NCBI GenBank assembly: GCA_004553595.1
Contig: SFKZ01000001.1
Coordinates: 248,001-312,000 of the forward strand
Direction: 5' to 3'
DNA length: 64,000 nucleotides
Source of the DNA: Methanobrevibacter ruminantium
GTDB lineage: Archaea > Methanobacteriota > Methanobacteria > Methanobacteriales > Methanobacteriaceae
Shown piece by piece: positions 53,692 through 63,038 of the stretch; position 1 is the first letter of the stretch; every line of letters begins with the position of its first letter. The position numbers and the translations under genes are program-made. Under the pieces are notes generated by a model. The model was not told the DNA's origin and made no database searches. It saw only the letters and a program-made list of their open reading frames with translations.

Positions 53692-54150
53692 TTATGTTAA
53701 ATGTTCAAAGCTTGCATAATGGTCTCCAGTATAGTAAACTTCAAAGTCATCAGTTGAATAAACTATTCTTTTAGGCCCTCTGCTAGATGCGCCTAATGTA
53801 TCAATATCACATTCCCTATACTCATGGGTTATAGGCAAGATTGATTGACGGTTTGTAAAGATGTCCCCTCCAATGCATTTTCCAGGAGCATAATTTTCAA
53901 CGCTTCCACCATGCCATCCAAGAGCCTTTGCCTCTCCTTTGGTAATGTAATTGGAAGGAAGCTTGTGATATGTACTTATATAGGCTGCAACCTCTTCCTT
54001 AGAGTCATAAGTTCCATCTTCGGAGATATTAATGTCATCTAAAGCAAGTGCAGAAGAATCAGAGTCTGAATCATCTCCAATGCAACCGCTTACTGCAACA
54101 ACAGCAAGCAAGACAATCAATATCAATCCAATAATTTTCCAATTTTTCAT
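53692..54150 (-). CDS. barnase-like guanyl-specific ribonuclease, predicted lipoprotein
   Basis: This is a secreted RNase of the barnase (N1/T1-like) family. A basic start and hydrophobic segment end in VAVSGC, a lipobox with Cys23, so it is probably lipid-anchored outside the membrane. An acidic linker of ~20 residues follows, then the barnase domain: YHKLPSNYITKGEAKALGW, APGKCIGGDIFTNR, YRECDI, RGPKRIVYS and YYTGDHYASF. All five catalytic residues of bacterial barnase (Lys27, Glu73, Arg83, Arg87, His102) are kept, here as Lys71, Glu113, Arg124, Arg128 and His144. It should cut RNA after G. The ATG at 54150 has AAGGGATTG upstream. The barstar gene follows. Confidence 0.92.
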   Translation of the reverse strand: MKNWKIIGLILIVLLAVVAVSGCIGDDSDSDSSALALDDINISEDGTYDSKEEVAAYISTYHKLPSNYITKGEAKALGWHGGSVENYAPGKCIGGDIFTNRQSILPITHEYRECDIDTLGASSRGPKRIVYSTDDFEVYYTGDHYASFEHLT

Positions 54151-54397
54151 TTTCAATCCCTTTTCATTTTATAAAAATATTGGCTAATCTTAATTTATTT
54201 TTTATTTTTAAATAATTTTTCTAAAAAACTTTATTAATAGGATTAATTTTTCTTAAAGTATATAAAATATTATGAATATAAATTTAATAGTACAGATTTA
54301 TGATTAGTTCAAATCTATATTTGTGCTAATTTAGGATTATTTGAAATCATCAAATTTTCTTTGTATTTATTTTTATTTGCATATGAGAGGAATCTTT

Positions 54398-55489
54398 GTG
54401 GATAAGAAAAGGATATTGATCATTGTAACAGGAAGAGGTATAGGTGGAGATGCCGGTACAGCATTGAATGTTTACAATGCACTTGAAAAAAGAGGATATG
54501 ATTGTGAAATCGCTTTGGATGAGTCCGCTCCAGGATTATTATTCAAAAAGAATAATATAGGATGGAATAAGGTTATCATACCACAGGCTGGAGGTCACTC
54601 TGCAACAATCATGACCACAATTAAAGCAGGTATTCGTGCTATTAGAGGTGTTCTTCAAACAAGGAAGCTTTTGAAATCCAAGAAATTCGATTTGGAATTA
54701 GGCATTCTTGGAGGAGGAGCTATTGTCGGTGCTCTTGGTGCGAAATTAGCAGGAATTCCTACTGTAAGCCTTTTGATTACTCCACTTGACACTAAAGTAT
54801 GCAGTCATATTGGAACTCCAATCATACTTCCTGAAAACAATTTATTTTTAGTTGAAGACATTCCAGACAATATGGTAAAGTCTTTCTCCCCAGTTAATGA
54901 CAACATTACCCATGGAGATAAGAACAAGGCGTTGGAAAAGATTAAGGAACACTCTAAAGAGGCTAAAGAGAAAAATCCTGATGCAATTGAGTTCGACGAA
55001 AACAAGCCAACAATAGTGTTTTCATCTGGTTCTTCATTATTTGAAAAGACCGCTCAAGCAATCAATCAATTCTCAAAATACTCTGATAAGTACAATCTTG
55101 TTTTATGTGGTGATCCTTTAGAAGACTCTGTCCTTAACTATATTGATGAAAGCAAAATGATTAATGTTGGCTTTATTGATTGGGTAAATGACCTATTGTG
55201 TCTTGCTGACCTTGCAGTCTTAACCAATGACGGATTGATGCTTCATGAGGCTATGGTGTGCAATTTGCCTGTTGTAATATTAAAAAGAGTAAAATGGGGC
55301 AGATACCATGACATGGTTTCAATCTTCAAAGGGGCAACTGTAGAATGCGACCTTGAGGACTTGGATGAAAAGATTTTTGAAGTCATGGACAATTATGATG
55401 AGTTTGCAAAAAGAACAGATGAGTATAGAACAGCTATTTTAAACGTAGATGAAAACATTTGCGCTATAGTTGACGGATATTTAAAATAA
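54398..55489 (+). CDS. MurG-like glycosyltransferase (GT28-type)
   Basis: This GT-B-fold glycosyltransferase of about 363 residues is similar to MurG and related UDP-sugar transferases. The N-terminal half has ILIIVTGRGIGGDAGTALNV, GLLFKKNNIGWNKVIIPQAG and LELGILGGGAIVGALGAKLA. The C-terminal half has TIVFSSGSSLFEKTAQAINQ, VGFIDWVNDLLCLADLAVLT and the donor-binding NDGLMLHEAMVCNLPVVILK. It may add a sugar to a lipid-linked precursor at the inner membrane face, for example in pseudomurein synthesis. The GTG at 54398 is chosen: GAGAGGA lies seven bases before it, while upstream ATG codons have no ribosome site. Confidence 0.78.
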   Translation: MDKKRILIIVTGRGIGGDAGTALNVYNALEKRGYDCEIALDESAPGLLFKKNNIGWNKVIIPQAGGHSATIMTTIKAGIRAIRGVLQTRKLLKSKKFDLELGILGGGAIVGALGAKLAGIPTVSLLITPLDTKVCSHIGTPIILPENNLFLVEDIPDNMVKSFSPVNDNITHGDKNKALEKIKEHSKEAKEKNPDAIEFDENKPTIVFSSGSSLFEKTAQAINQFSKYSDKYNLVLCGDPLEDSVLNYIDESKMINVGFIDWVNDLLCLADLAVLTNDGLMLHEAMVCNLPVVILKRVKWGRYHDMVSIFKGATVECDLEDLDEKIFEVMDNYDEFAKRTDEYRTAILNVDENICAIVDGYLK

Positions 55490-55573
55490 TTCTATATCTA
55501 TTCTATCATTTAATTAACTTTAATTATTCTATTTCTATTTTTTCTTAAATATTTTCATTAAATTTTAATTAAA

Positions 55574-56902
55574 TTATTTTCTTATTGTTCCGCCAATTCC
55601 TTCAATGAATTCTTCAACATAATCTTTTTCTTGCCTATCGAATACGGTGTAATGGAATGTATAGCTTGTTTGAGAATCATCAATCTGTTCACCATTATAA
55701 ACATCCACTATTTTCACATCAATGACAGGTTCAATGCTTTTAGACATTTCAATTAAGTATTTCTCATTACAGTTTGAAGGAAACAGCACTGACAAATCAA
55801 AGTGTTCCAGTTTAACGTTATTCTTTTTCCATTCAAAGACCTCATTTTCAGACATTATGTCTACGTTAGAAAGCTTAAAGCAAATTTCATCATTGTTTTC
55901 AGTTTCAAGTATCACATTCTTTGAACCGTCTTCCTTCACTATTCCCATATGCACGTTTTCAGAGTGCTGGTGCTTTAATCCAACTTCCTTACCTATGGAT
56001 TTTGCCAAGACATTTGATTTTTGGGTCAACATGCTTATTGCCTTGTCTGAGCGAGCCAAAGCATCTTCATGATCATCCAAATGCTTTGCTGATTCAACTA
56101 TGGATTTGACAAAGTGTCCTCTTTCCCTTCCCCAATCAATTTGATAGGTATATGCTTTCCTTTATCAATGCTTCCCTTGCATTTGATGTTTCAAGATTAT
56201 TTTTTTGAATTGAATAGTAAAGGTAAGGATTTTGATAAACCACACGACTGACCATATCCCGCATAATTGTATAAACAGGACTTGAAAAGTTTCTGGATTC
56301 CTTGACGTTGATATTCAGCTTCCTTATTGTTGAAGCGAGGCTAATGTATGAAAAATGAGTCAATCCTTGGACGATGCTCATATACTTGTCATGTTCATTC
56401 GGTGTTGTGGTTACGACTTCACACTCGGTTTTATCCAAATAGTCCTTTACACGAGGCAACCATGTAGGGGATCTGTTTTCGATAGGAGTCAATATGATGA
56501 TTTGCCTTTTGAGTGTAGGGACTCTTGGACCAAACATAGGATGGCATGGCAATATCTCTGCATTCTCCGGCGCATATTTTTCCAAAGCTTCTGCAGGGTC
56601 TGTCTTTACGCTTGTCACATCCATTAGGAGTGATCCTTCAGGTGCATGCGGAGCAACTTCCTTTATGGTATCCGCCATATATTCTATTGGAACACTGAAG
56701 ACAATGATGTCTGCATCATTTATTGCTTCAATGTTGTTGTCGCTATATTCAACCCCTATTTCATCTGCAACTGGTTTTCCAGTGTTTTCATCACGACTTG
56801 TTATGCGTATGTTGAAGTCATTTTTCAAGTGTTCCGCAAACCACTTCCCTAAACCGCTGCACCTCCAATGATTGTCATGTTACTTTTGTCGTTATTTACC
56901 AT
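55574..56902 (-). pseudogene. tyrA: prephenate dehydrogenase, frame broken at three points
   Basis: This is the archaeal-type TyrA for tyrosine synthesis (oxidative decarboxylation of prephenate). The N-terminus (MVNNDKSNMTIIGGA) stops after one missing G near 56856, in what would be the GGAGGLGKW nucleotide loop. The dehydrogenase body continues one frame over (NIRITSRDENTGKPVADEIG, DIIVFSVPIEYM, CHPMFGPRVPTLKRQ, IVQGLTHFSYISLAS) to 56136. Two further missing T, near 56138 and 56110, separate it from the C-terminal regulatory part (VKSIVESAKHLDDHEDALAR, then an ACT-like end). Only single-base losses are needed to restore ~440 residues. GGAGA precedes the ATG. It is a real pseudogene or error-affected. 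The function call is firm. Confidence 0.85.
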
Positions 56903-56967
56903 GTTTGGTCTCCATAATCTTATTTATCCTATAACTAATTTGTTTTGTATATTATAAAATCTTTCAT

Positions 56968-57771
56968 TTATCTTTTTTCTCTTTTTTTATTCATTTTAGT
57001 TTTCTTCTTTTCAAATTGAGTTAAAAATCTTTCATCAAAGTTTTTACAAATGTCTTCATATCTGTTTTGCACACCTACAGATGTCTCCGGGAGAATGGAT
57101 TTCTCTTCTCCTGTAAATTTTACTATGGTACGGAAAAGCTCTTTTCCATCTCTAATAACTATTTTTACAAATTTGATGTCTGTTTCTATAATTTCCAAAT
57201 TATCCAATTTGGCATCTTCAAACATCTTGATGATTTCCAGCTTTTCACCATCGATGTAACATTCTGGAGTTGCAAGGATCTTTATTGGAACACCTCTTGG
57301 AAGCTCTTTGAATGCTTTTATAAGTGCTTCCCCTTCTCCTTCAAGGAGGAACCCTATTCTCATGTTGATGGATTTTCTAGCCCTTTTTATGACTTCAATC
57401 TCTTTATTGATAATGTTCTCGCTGGTTTTGATTAGCCAAACAGGAGCCTGTATTTCGGATATGTTGTCATTGTAGATTTCATCTAATTTCTCTTGTGATA
57501 ATTCAAGTTCCTTGATCAATTCCTCTTTTTTCATTTTGAATATTTCACTTGGAGGAACCACTTGGTATTTTAGAGGCCTTGTATGGGTTATTGTTATGAA
57601 TCCTTTTTTATCCAATTCCTTTAGTGTATTGTAAATCTTTGATCGAGGTATTTCAGATGCCTTAGCTATTTCTTCAGCTTTCCCTGAGATTATATTAGTC
57701 ATTCCTATGTATGCCTCTGCCTCATATCTTGTAAGGCCAAATTTCTCTAAAGATTCTATAATTGATTCCAT
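56968..57771 (-). CDS. TrmB family transcriptional regulator
   Basis: This archaeal regulator has 267 residues. The N-terminal winged helix (residues ~5-75) reads LEKFGLTRYEAEAYIGMTNI, GKAEEIAKASEIPRSKIYNT and LKELDKKGFITITHTRPLKY. A short coiled coil (~80-110, KMKKEELIKELELSQEKLDE) leads to an effector-binding half with a phospholipase-D-like fold (NIINKEIEVIKRARKSINMR). TrmB proteins sense sugars or other metabolites. This one ends in a basic tail (KKKTKMNKKREKR). GGAGAG lies before the ATG. It is divergent from hcp, which makes hcp and itself the likely targets. Confidence 0.87.
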   Translation of the reverse strand: MESIIESLEKFGLTRYEAEAYIGMTNIISGKAEEIAKASEIPRSKIYNTLKELDKKGFITITHTRPLKYQVVPPSEIFKMKKEELIKELELSQEKLDEIYNDNISEIQAPVWLIKTSENIINKEIEVIKRARKSINMRIGFLLEGEGEALIKAFKELPRGVPIKILATPECYIDGEKLEIIKMFEDAKLDNLEIIETDIKFVKIVIRDGKELFRTIVKFTGEEKSILPETSVGVQNRYEDICKNFDERFLTQFEKKKTKMNKKREKR

Positions 57772-57782
57772 ATGATTCTCTC

Positions 57783-57831
57783 CTATCTAATTGTCCTAAT
57801 AATACTCTATCTAATAATGCCCCTATCTAAT
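57783..57831. repeat. three CTATCTAAT repeats in the trmB-hcp intergenic region
   Basis: CTATCTAAT occurs at 57783-57791, 57807-57815 and 57823-57831, all in the same direction, just upstream of the TrmB-family start codon (57771). They could be the regulator's operator. The rest of the 380-base gap (to 58152) holds AT-rich DNA, TATA-like stretches near 57897-57915, and an imperfect CAAGCT ... AGCTTG hairpin (57965-58004) in the direction of hcp. Confidence 0.55.
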
Positions 57832-58152
57832 ATTACTCTATTGTTTTGTTTTACTATATATTTTGTTACTTTTTACCCTACGCTAGTTACAAAATCTTTA
57901 TAAGTCTATAAAAAATATCTTTAATTACATAAGAATAAAAATAGAAAAAATTTCTTATATAGTTCAAGCTCTTTAAGCAACTATTTAAGCTATTGAAAAG
58001 CTTGATATTAAAATTCTTATTTAGGCCTATTTATTGATTTTAATAAAACTATGTTGTTAATTAAATTTCTATTTTCTAGTCTTTGAGAGATGTAAAATTG
58101 TTATCTAAAATGGATAAATTTTATAAAGAATTAGAAAAAGGATGTGTGTTAT

Positions 58153-59451
58153 ATGAGTGATTTCAACATGTTTTGTTATCAATGTTCCCAAACTGCAAGA
58201 GGCAGTGCATGTACAAATGCAGGGGTATGCGGTAAAAATGGTACTGTTGCAAGACTTCAAGACAATTTAATCTTTGCAATGAAAGGTATATCTGCCTACA
58301 ACTACCACTGCAATGAACTAGGAGTCCATGATGACTCTGTAGATGAATTTTTAACCAAAGGATTATACTCAACATTAACAAACGTAAACTTTGATGTTGC
58401 TGATTTGGTTCAGTTAGGACTTGATGCTGGTGAAGCTAACTTTAAGGTCATGAAGATGCTTAAGGAAGCTCACATCAAAAACTTTGGTGAACCAGTTCCA
58501 ACTGAAGTAAAAGTCGGTGCACAGGAAGGGCCAGCAATCATTGTAACCGGTCACGACTTAAAGGCTTTAGAAGAGTTATTAAAACAAACTGAAGGAACCG
58601 ATGTAAAGGTTTACACTCACAGTGAAATGTTGCCTGCACATGGTTACCCAGAGTTGAATAAGTATGAATCTTTAGCAGGTCAAATCGGTGGAGCTTGGAT
58701 TGATCAAAAGAAAATATTCTCCCAGTACAATGCAGCAATCTTAGGTACTACCAACTGTGTGCTTTTGCCAAAACCTGAGTATGCTGAAAGATTGTTCACT
58801 ATGGATATCGTAAAAATCCCTGGTGCACAGGTTATTGAAGATTATGACTTCAAGCCTTTAATCGACAAAGCTATTGAATTAGGCGGATTGGGAGCTGAAG
58901 AGCTCACTACTGTAACTACTGGTTTCGGTTTAAGCACTATTTTATCCTTAGCACCTCAAATCAAGGAATTAGTGCTTTCAGGTAAAATAAAAAGATTCTT
59001 CCTTGTTGCTGGATGTGACACTCCAAACCCAAGAATGAGCTATTACAGAGAATTCGTACAGGAATTGCCAGAAGATACAATTGTATTAACCCTAGCTTGT
59101 AACAAGTTCAGATTCAACGATCTTGACTTAGGAGACATTGAAGGAATTCCAAGACTATTGGATTTAGGCCAATGTAATGATGCTATCGTAGCTATTGATC
59201 TTGCTGTAGCATTATGTGAATTATTTGAAATGGAATTGAATGAATTGCCTCTTACCATTGTATTAAGTTGGATGGAACAAAAGGCAGCCGCTATCCTTTG
59301 GACCTTGTTATACCTTGGAAAAACCGATATGTTCATTGGACCGGTTCTTCCTGCTTGGGCTAATGAGGACATATTGAATGTTTTAGTTGAAAACTTCAAC
59401 TTGACTCCAATATCTACTCCAAAAGAGGATATAAAGAAAATAATGGGATAA
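58153..59451 (+). CDS. hcp: hydroxylamine reductase / hybrid cluster protein
   Basis: This protein carries a [4Fe-4S] cluster and the mixed Fe-S-O hybrid cluster. It reduces hydroxylamine or, in bacteria, nitric oxide, and aids defence against nitrosative and oxidative stress. The N-terminal cluster motif is CYQCSQTARGSACTNAGVC. Ligands of the hybrid cluster are all visible: His in TGHDLKAL, Glu in HSEMLPAHG, Cys in TTNCVLLP, VAGCDTPN, LACNKFRF and LGQCNDA, and Glu/Lys in SWMEQKAA. The 432-residue length marks the short class III form. The start at 58153 is preferred over the ATG three codons earlier. A cupin gene follows 67 bases later, and the TrmB-type regulator is divergent. Confidence 0.95.
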   Translation: MSDFNMFCYQCSQTARGSACTNAGVCGKNGTVARLQDNLIFAMKGISAYNYHCNELGVHDDSVDEFLTKGLYSTLTNVNFDVADLVQLGLDAGEANFKVMKMLKEAHIKNFGEPVPTEVKVGAQEGPAIIVTGHDLKALEELLKQTEGTDVKVYTHSEMLPAHGYPELNKYESLAGQIGGAWIDQKKIFSQYNAAILGTTNCVLLPKPEYAERLFTMDIVKIPGAQVIEDYDFKPLIDKAIELGGLGAEELTTVTTGFGLSTILSLAPQIKELVLSGKIKRFFLVAGCDTPNPRMSYYREFVQELPEDTIVLTLACNKFRFNDLDLGDIEGIPRLLDLGQCNDAIVAIDLAVALCELFEMELNELPLTIVLSWMEQKAAAILWTLLYLGKTDMFIGPVLPAWANEDILNVLVENFNLTPISTPKEDIKKIMG

Positions 59452-59474
59452 TTTTCCCATATTTTTTATTTTTT
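59443..59474 (+). terminator. hairpin terminator overlapping the hcp stop
   Basis: ATGGGA (59443-59448) and TCCCAT (59455-59460) pair around a six-base loop and are followed by ATTTTTTATTTTTT. Some read-through to the cupin gene, 45 bases on, is possible. Confidence 0.65.
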
Positions 59475-59518
59475 GAAAAACAAATATCTGATTAGTTAAA
59501 TTAAAAGGAGATAAAACT

Positions 59519-59842
59519 ATGGATTTAAAAGGAAAACCAATCGAAATGGAAAGCTTGATTGAATATCAGGAAGGCTCTGTTGTGAGCATGGAAATTATCA
59601 AAAAGGAACTTGGTACTGTAACTGTATTTGCATTTGACAAAGGACAAGGATTAAGTGAACATAGCGCTCCTTTTGATGCTATGGTTCAAATAATCGATGG
59701 TGAAGCGGAAATCACATTGGCTGGAGAACCTCACACAGTCAAGAAAGGTGAATTCCTAATCATGCCTGCAAATGTCCCACATGCCTTGCAAGCAGTTAAC
59801 GAACCATATAAAATGGTTTTAACCATGATTAAATCAGATTAG
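59519..59842 (+). CDS. cupin domain protein
   Basis: This small single-domain cupin of 107 residues has cupin motif 1, GQGLSEHSAPFDAMVQIIDGEAEI. The second metal-His position of the usual HxH is changed (EHSA), and Asp/Glu residues follow. Motif 2 is PANVPHALQAV. A metal-binding beta barrel is likely, function unknown. AAGGAG lies seven bases before the ATG. It follows hcp closely and may share its promoter, so a role in redox stress is possible but not shown. Confidence 0.85.
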   Translation: MDLKGKPIEMESLIEYQEGSVVSMEIIKKELGTVTVFAFDKGQGLSEHSAPFDAMVQIIDGEAEITLAGEPHTVKKGEFLIMPANVPHALQAVNEPYKMVLTMIKSD

Positions 59843-60042
59843 ATTTAATCAATTTTTTCTTTTTTTCAAGATTTATTCTTATCTTTTATCTCAACTCTTT
59901 TTAATTACTATTTTTAAACTATTTTAAATTAAATTTAATAAAGATTAATTACTAATAAATAATTAGTAAAATCTTTAAATCATTGATTTTAAATTTAAAA
60001 AATTATTTTAACTAATTTACAATTTTTTAACGGATGATAATT

Positions 60043-61698
60043 ATGAACAGTGATAAAGTAAAGGCAGGAGTCCAAAGAGCACCGCACAGATCTCTTTTAC
60101 GTGCTTGTGGATTGAAGGATGATGATTTTGAAAAACCATTCATTGGTATTGCAAACAGTTATACAGACATTGTACCTGGTCATATTCACTTAAGGGAATT
60201 AGTGGAATATGTAAAGGAAGGTATTAGAGCAGCTGGAGGAATTCCATTTGAATTCGATACCATGGCTATCTGTGACGGTATTGCAATGAACCACGACGGT
60301 ATGAAATATTCACTCGCTTCTCGTGAAATTGTTGTAAGCACCGTAGAGAGCATGGCCATGGGGCATTGCTTTGACGGTCTTGTAATGATACCAAGCTGTG
60401 ATAAGGTTGTTCCGGGTATGTTAATGGCTGCTGCAAGGCTTGATGTTCCATCCATCTTTGTAACTGGCGGACCAATGGAACCAGGAAAATATAATGATAA
60501 GAATGCAGATTTGATCACTGTATTTGAGGCGGTTGGTGAATTGTCCTCTGGAAAGATTACTGAAGAGGAACTATATGAATTGGAATGTTGCGCATGTCCT
60601 GGAGCTGGAAGCTGTTCTGGATTATTCACTGCAAACACTATGGCATGTATCACTGAAACTCTTGGTATGAGCTTGCCTACTTGCGCTACAGCTCTTGCAT
60701 TAAGTGATAAGAAAAAGGAATTGGCTGTAGCTAGCGGTAAAAGAATTGTGGAAATGGTAAAAGAAGGCTTAAAGCCATCTGACATCATGACCCAAGCGGC
60801 ATTTGAAAACGCTATTGCAATGGATATGGCTCTTGGTGGATCAAGTAACACAGCATTGCATATTCCAGCTATTGCATATGAACTTGAAGAGAAAGGAGTT
60901 CATGCAGACTTGGACTTATTTGATGAAATCAGTGATAAGGTTGCTCATATTGCCCTCTTATCCCCTGCAGGTGAAGATACCATGGCAGATTTGCATGCTG
61001 ATGGAGGAATTCCTGCAGTATTGAAAACAATAGAGTCTAAATTAGACACTTCAGTCATGACCTGTACTGGAAAAACCTTAAAAGAAAACTTGAAAGATGC
61101 AAAAGTCACTGGAAATGGTGTCATTCACACACTTGATGATCCTATTCACGAAGCTGGGGGACTTACTGTACTTAAAGGAAATCTCGCTCCAAATGGTTCA
61201 ATTGTAAAATCTGCTGCTGTACCTGAAGACATGATGCAACTAAAAGGACCTGCTAAAGTCTATAATAGTGAAGAGGATGCAGTTGAAGCTATTTTCAATC
61301 ATGAGCTTAAGGAAGGAGACATTCTTGTAATCAGATGTGAAGGTCCAAAAGGAGGTCCTGGAATGAGAGAAATGCTTAACCCAACTTCCGCTATCATGGG
61401 AATGGGCATCAAGAATGTAGGTCTCATTACAGACGGTCGTTTCTCTGGAGGGACCAGAGGTCCTTGCATAGGTCACGTATCTCCTGAAGCGATGAGTGGT
61501 GGACCAATTGCAGCATTGAAGGATGGAGACATAATTGAAATAGACATCACAAACGGTAACTTGAATGTTGAATTGTCTGATGAGGAAATCAAGGAAAGAA
61601 TTGCAAATGCAGATTTACCTGAGAAAAAGGTCAAAGGATGGTTAAACATCTACAGACGTTCAGTCTCCTCTGCAGATGAAGGAGCTATTTTAAGATAG
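60043..61698 (+). CDS. ilvD: dihydroxy-acid dehydratase
   Basis: IlvD makes 2-oxo acids for valine, isoleucine and leucine synthesis from dihydroxy acids, using an iron-sulfur cluster. The three cluster Cys positions are visible: around IPSCDKVVPGMLMA, ELECCACPGAGSCSGLFTAN and the upstream region near MAICDGIAMNH. Further signatures are GSSNTALHIPAIA, VIRCEGPKGGPGMREMLNPT, LITDGRFSGGTRGPCIGHVS and GGPIAALKDGD. The 551-residue length is normal. The ATG at 60043 is preferred: GGATGAT stands four bases ahead and overlaps the alternative start at 60034. It complements the leuA-type gene at 30921. A hairpin overlaps its stop codon. Confidence 0.97.
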   Translation: MNSDKVKAGVQRAPHRSLLRACGLKDDDFEKPFIGIANSYTDIVPGHIHLRELVEYVKEGIRAAGGIPFEFDTMAICDGIAMNHDGMKYSLASREIVVSTVESMAMGHCFDGLVMIPSCDKVVPGMLMAAARLDVPSIFVTGGPMEPGKYNDKNADLITVFEAVGELSSGKITEEELYELECCACPGAGSCSGLFTANTMACITETLGMSLPTCATALALSDKKKELAVASGKRIVEMVKEGLKPSDIMTQAAFENAIAMDMALGGSSNTALHIPAIAYELEEKGVHADLDLFDEISDKVAHIALLSPAGEDTMADLHADGGIPAVLKTIESKLDTSVMTCTGKTLKENLKDAKVTGNGVIHTLDDPIHEAGGLTVLKGNLAPNGSIVKSAAVPEDMMQLKGPAKVYNSEEDAVEAIFNHELKEGDILVIRCEGPKGGPGMREMLNPTSAIMGMGIKNVGLITDGRFSGGTRGPCIGHVSPEAMSGGPIAALKDGDIIEIDITNGNLNVELSDEEIKERIANADLPEKKVKGWLNIYRRSVSSADEGAILR

Positions 61699-61706
61699 CT
61701 TTTTTC
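61683..61706 (+). terminator. hairpin terminator overlapping the ilvD stop
   Basis: AGCTAT (61683-61688) and ATAGCT (61695-61700) pair around TTTAAG, then six to seven T follow. It overlaps the ilvD stop codon. The stem is short, so strength is uncertain. Confidence 0.55.
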
Positions 61707-61824
61707 TTTTTATTTTCTCTTTATTTTTTTTATAAAATTTTAATTTATTCGTATATTATAGAAAAGTAAATGGAGTTAATAATGAAATATTTCATACTTT
61801 AAAAATGCATTAAGGGGTTAATCA

Positions 61825-62973
61825 ATGAAATATAGAAAATTAGGAAAAACAGGGCTTAAGGTAAGTGAAATAGGTTTTGGTGCTGAATGGCTTCAAGGCA
61901 AAACATTGGAGGAATCAAGGGAATTGATCGATTATTGTCACAGCGAAGGCGTAAACTTCCTTGACTGTTGGATGAGTGAACCTAATGTAAGGACCAATAT
62001 TGGGATAGCCATTAAGGACACAAGGAAAGATTGGATCATCCAAGGCCATTTCGGTTCCACTTGGCAAGATGGCCAATATGTTCGTACACGTGAAATGGAT
62101 AAGGTCATTCCAGCGTTTGAAGACTTTATGGAACGTTTTCAAATAGATTACCTTGATTTCGGTATGATTCATTATGTTGATGAGGTAGAGGATTTTGAGA
62201 ACATAATGAACGGTGAATTCATCAAGTATGTGAGACAGCAAAAGGAAGACGGTGTAATAAAACATATTGGAATAAGCACCCACAGCCCTACCGTTGCGCT
62301 TTTAGCTACTGAAGTTGAGGATATAGAGCTCATCATGTTCAGCATAAATCCTGCATTTGACATGTTGGCATCCATTAATGACATAGCTGTTTACATTGAG
62401 GATGATACCTATAAAAACAAGGAATTGGAGGGTCTTGCACCTGAAAGAGCGGAATTATATCAAGTTTGTAAGGAAAAGGACATTCCTCTTGTAGTTATGA
62501 AAGGATATGCTGGAGGCAGATTGCTTAGAGATGAGGATTCTCCATTTGGTGTAGCGCTCACACCTATACAATGTATTGATTATTGTCTTAGCCGGCCTGC
62601 AGTTGCATCAATAATGGCTGGTGCAAATGATGTCAAGGAAATGGAAGATGCAATTGCATATGAAACTGCAAGTCATAAGGGAAAGGATTATGCCTCAGTT
62701 CTCGTGAATGCACCTAAAAACTCTTATGAAGGCCAATGCACTTATTGCGGCCACTGTGCACCATGCACTGAAAACATCAATATCGCAATGGTGAACAAGT
62801 TCTATGACCTTGCAAGGCATCATGATGAAGTTCCACAATCCATCAAGGCTCATTATAATGATTTAGCCTACAATGCTTCTGATTGCATTGCCTGTGGAAA
62901 CTGCGAAGAAAGATGCCCATTCAATGTGGGTATTGTTGAAATAATGGATAATGCTAAGGAATTGTTCCAATAA
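61825..62973 (+). CDS. aldo/keto reductase with C-terminal ferredoxin domain
   Basis: This 382-residue oxidoreductase has an aldo/keto reductase barrel in residues 1-~290 (RKLGKTGLKVSEIGFGAEWL, GVNFLDCWMSEPNVR, YLDFGMIHYVD, HIGISTHSPTVALL). Next comes a Cys-rich segment, CTYCGHCAPCTENINI, and a second motif, CIACGNCEERCPFNVGI, so two iron-sulfur clusters are likely. The usual catalytic Tyr position of the barrel reads Trp (CWMSEPN) and His is in IHYVDE, which suggests altered chemistry. This domain pair is common in anaerobes, with unknown substrates. AAGGGG lies before the ATG. It precedes the DUF3795 gene. Confidence 0.87.
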   Translation: MKYRKLGKTGLKVSEIGFGAEWLQGKTLEESRELIDYCHSEGVNFLDCWMSEPNVRTNIGIAIKDTRKDWIIQGHFGSTWQDGQYVRTREMDKVIPAFEDFMERFQIDYLDFGMIHYVDEVEDFENIMNGEFIKYVRQQKEDGVIKHIGISTHSPTVALLATEVEDIELIMFSINPAFDMLASINDIAVYIEDDTYKNKELEGLAPERAELYQVCKEKDIPLVVMKGYAGGRLLRDEDSPFGVALTPIQCIDYCLSRPAVASIMAGANDVKEMEDAIAYETASHKGKDYASVLVNAPKNSYEGQCTYCGHCAPCTENINIAMVNKFYDLARHHDEVPQSIKAHYNDLAYNASDCIACGNCEERCPFNVGIVEIMDNAKELFQ

Positions 62974-63038
62974 TGATTTGAATTAATTAAATAAAGTTTC
63001 TTATTTGTGAAATCTAAGAAATTAAGGGAGTTTTATGT

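Noticed and set aside
55574..56080. C-terminal tyrA piece as a separate gene
   Set aside because: It has no ribosome site, and the reading frame connects by single-base changes to the dehydrogenase body, so it is part of one broken gene.
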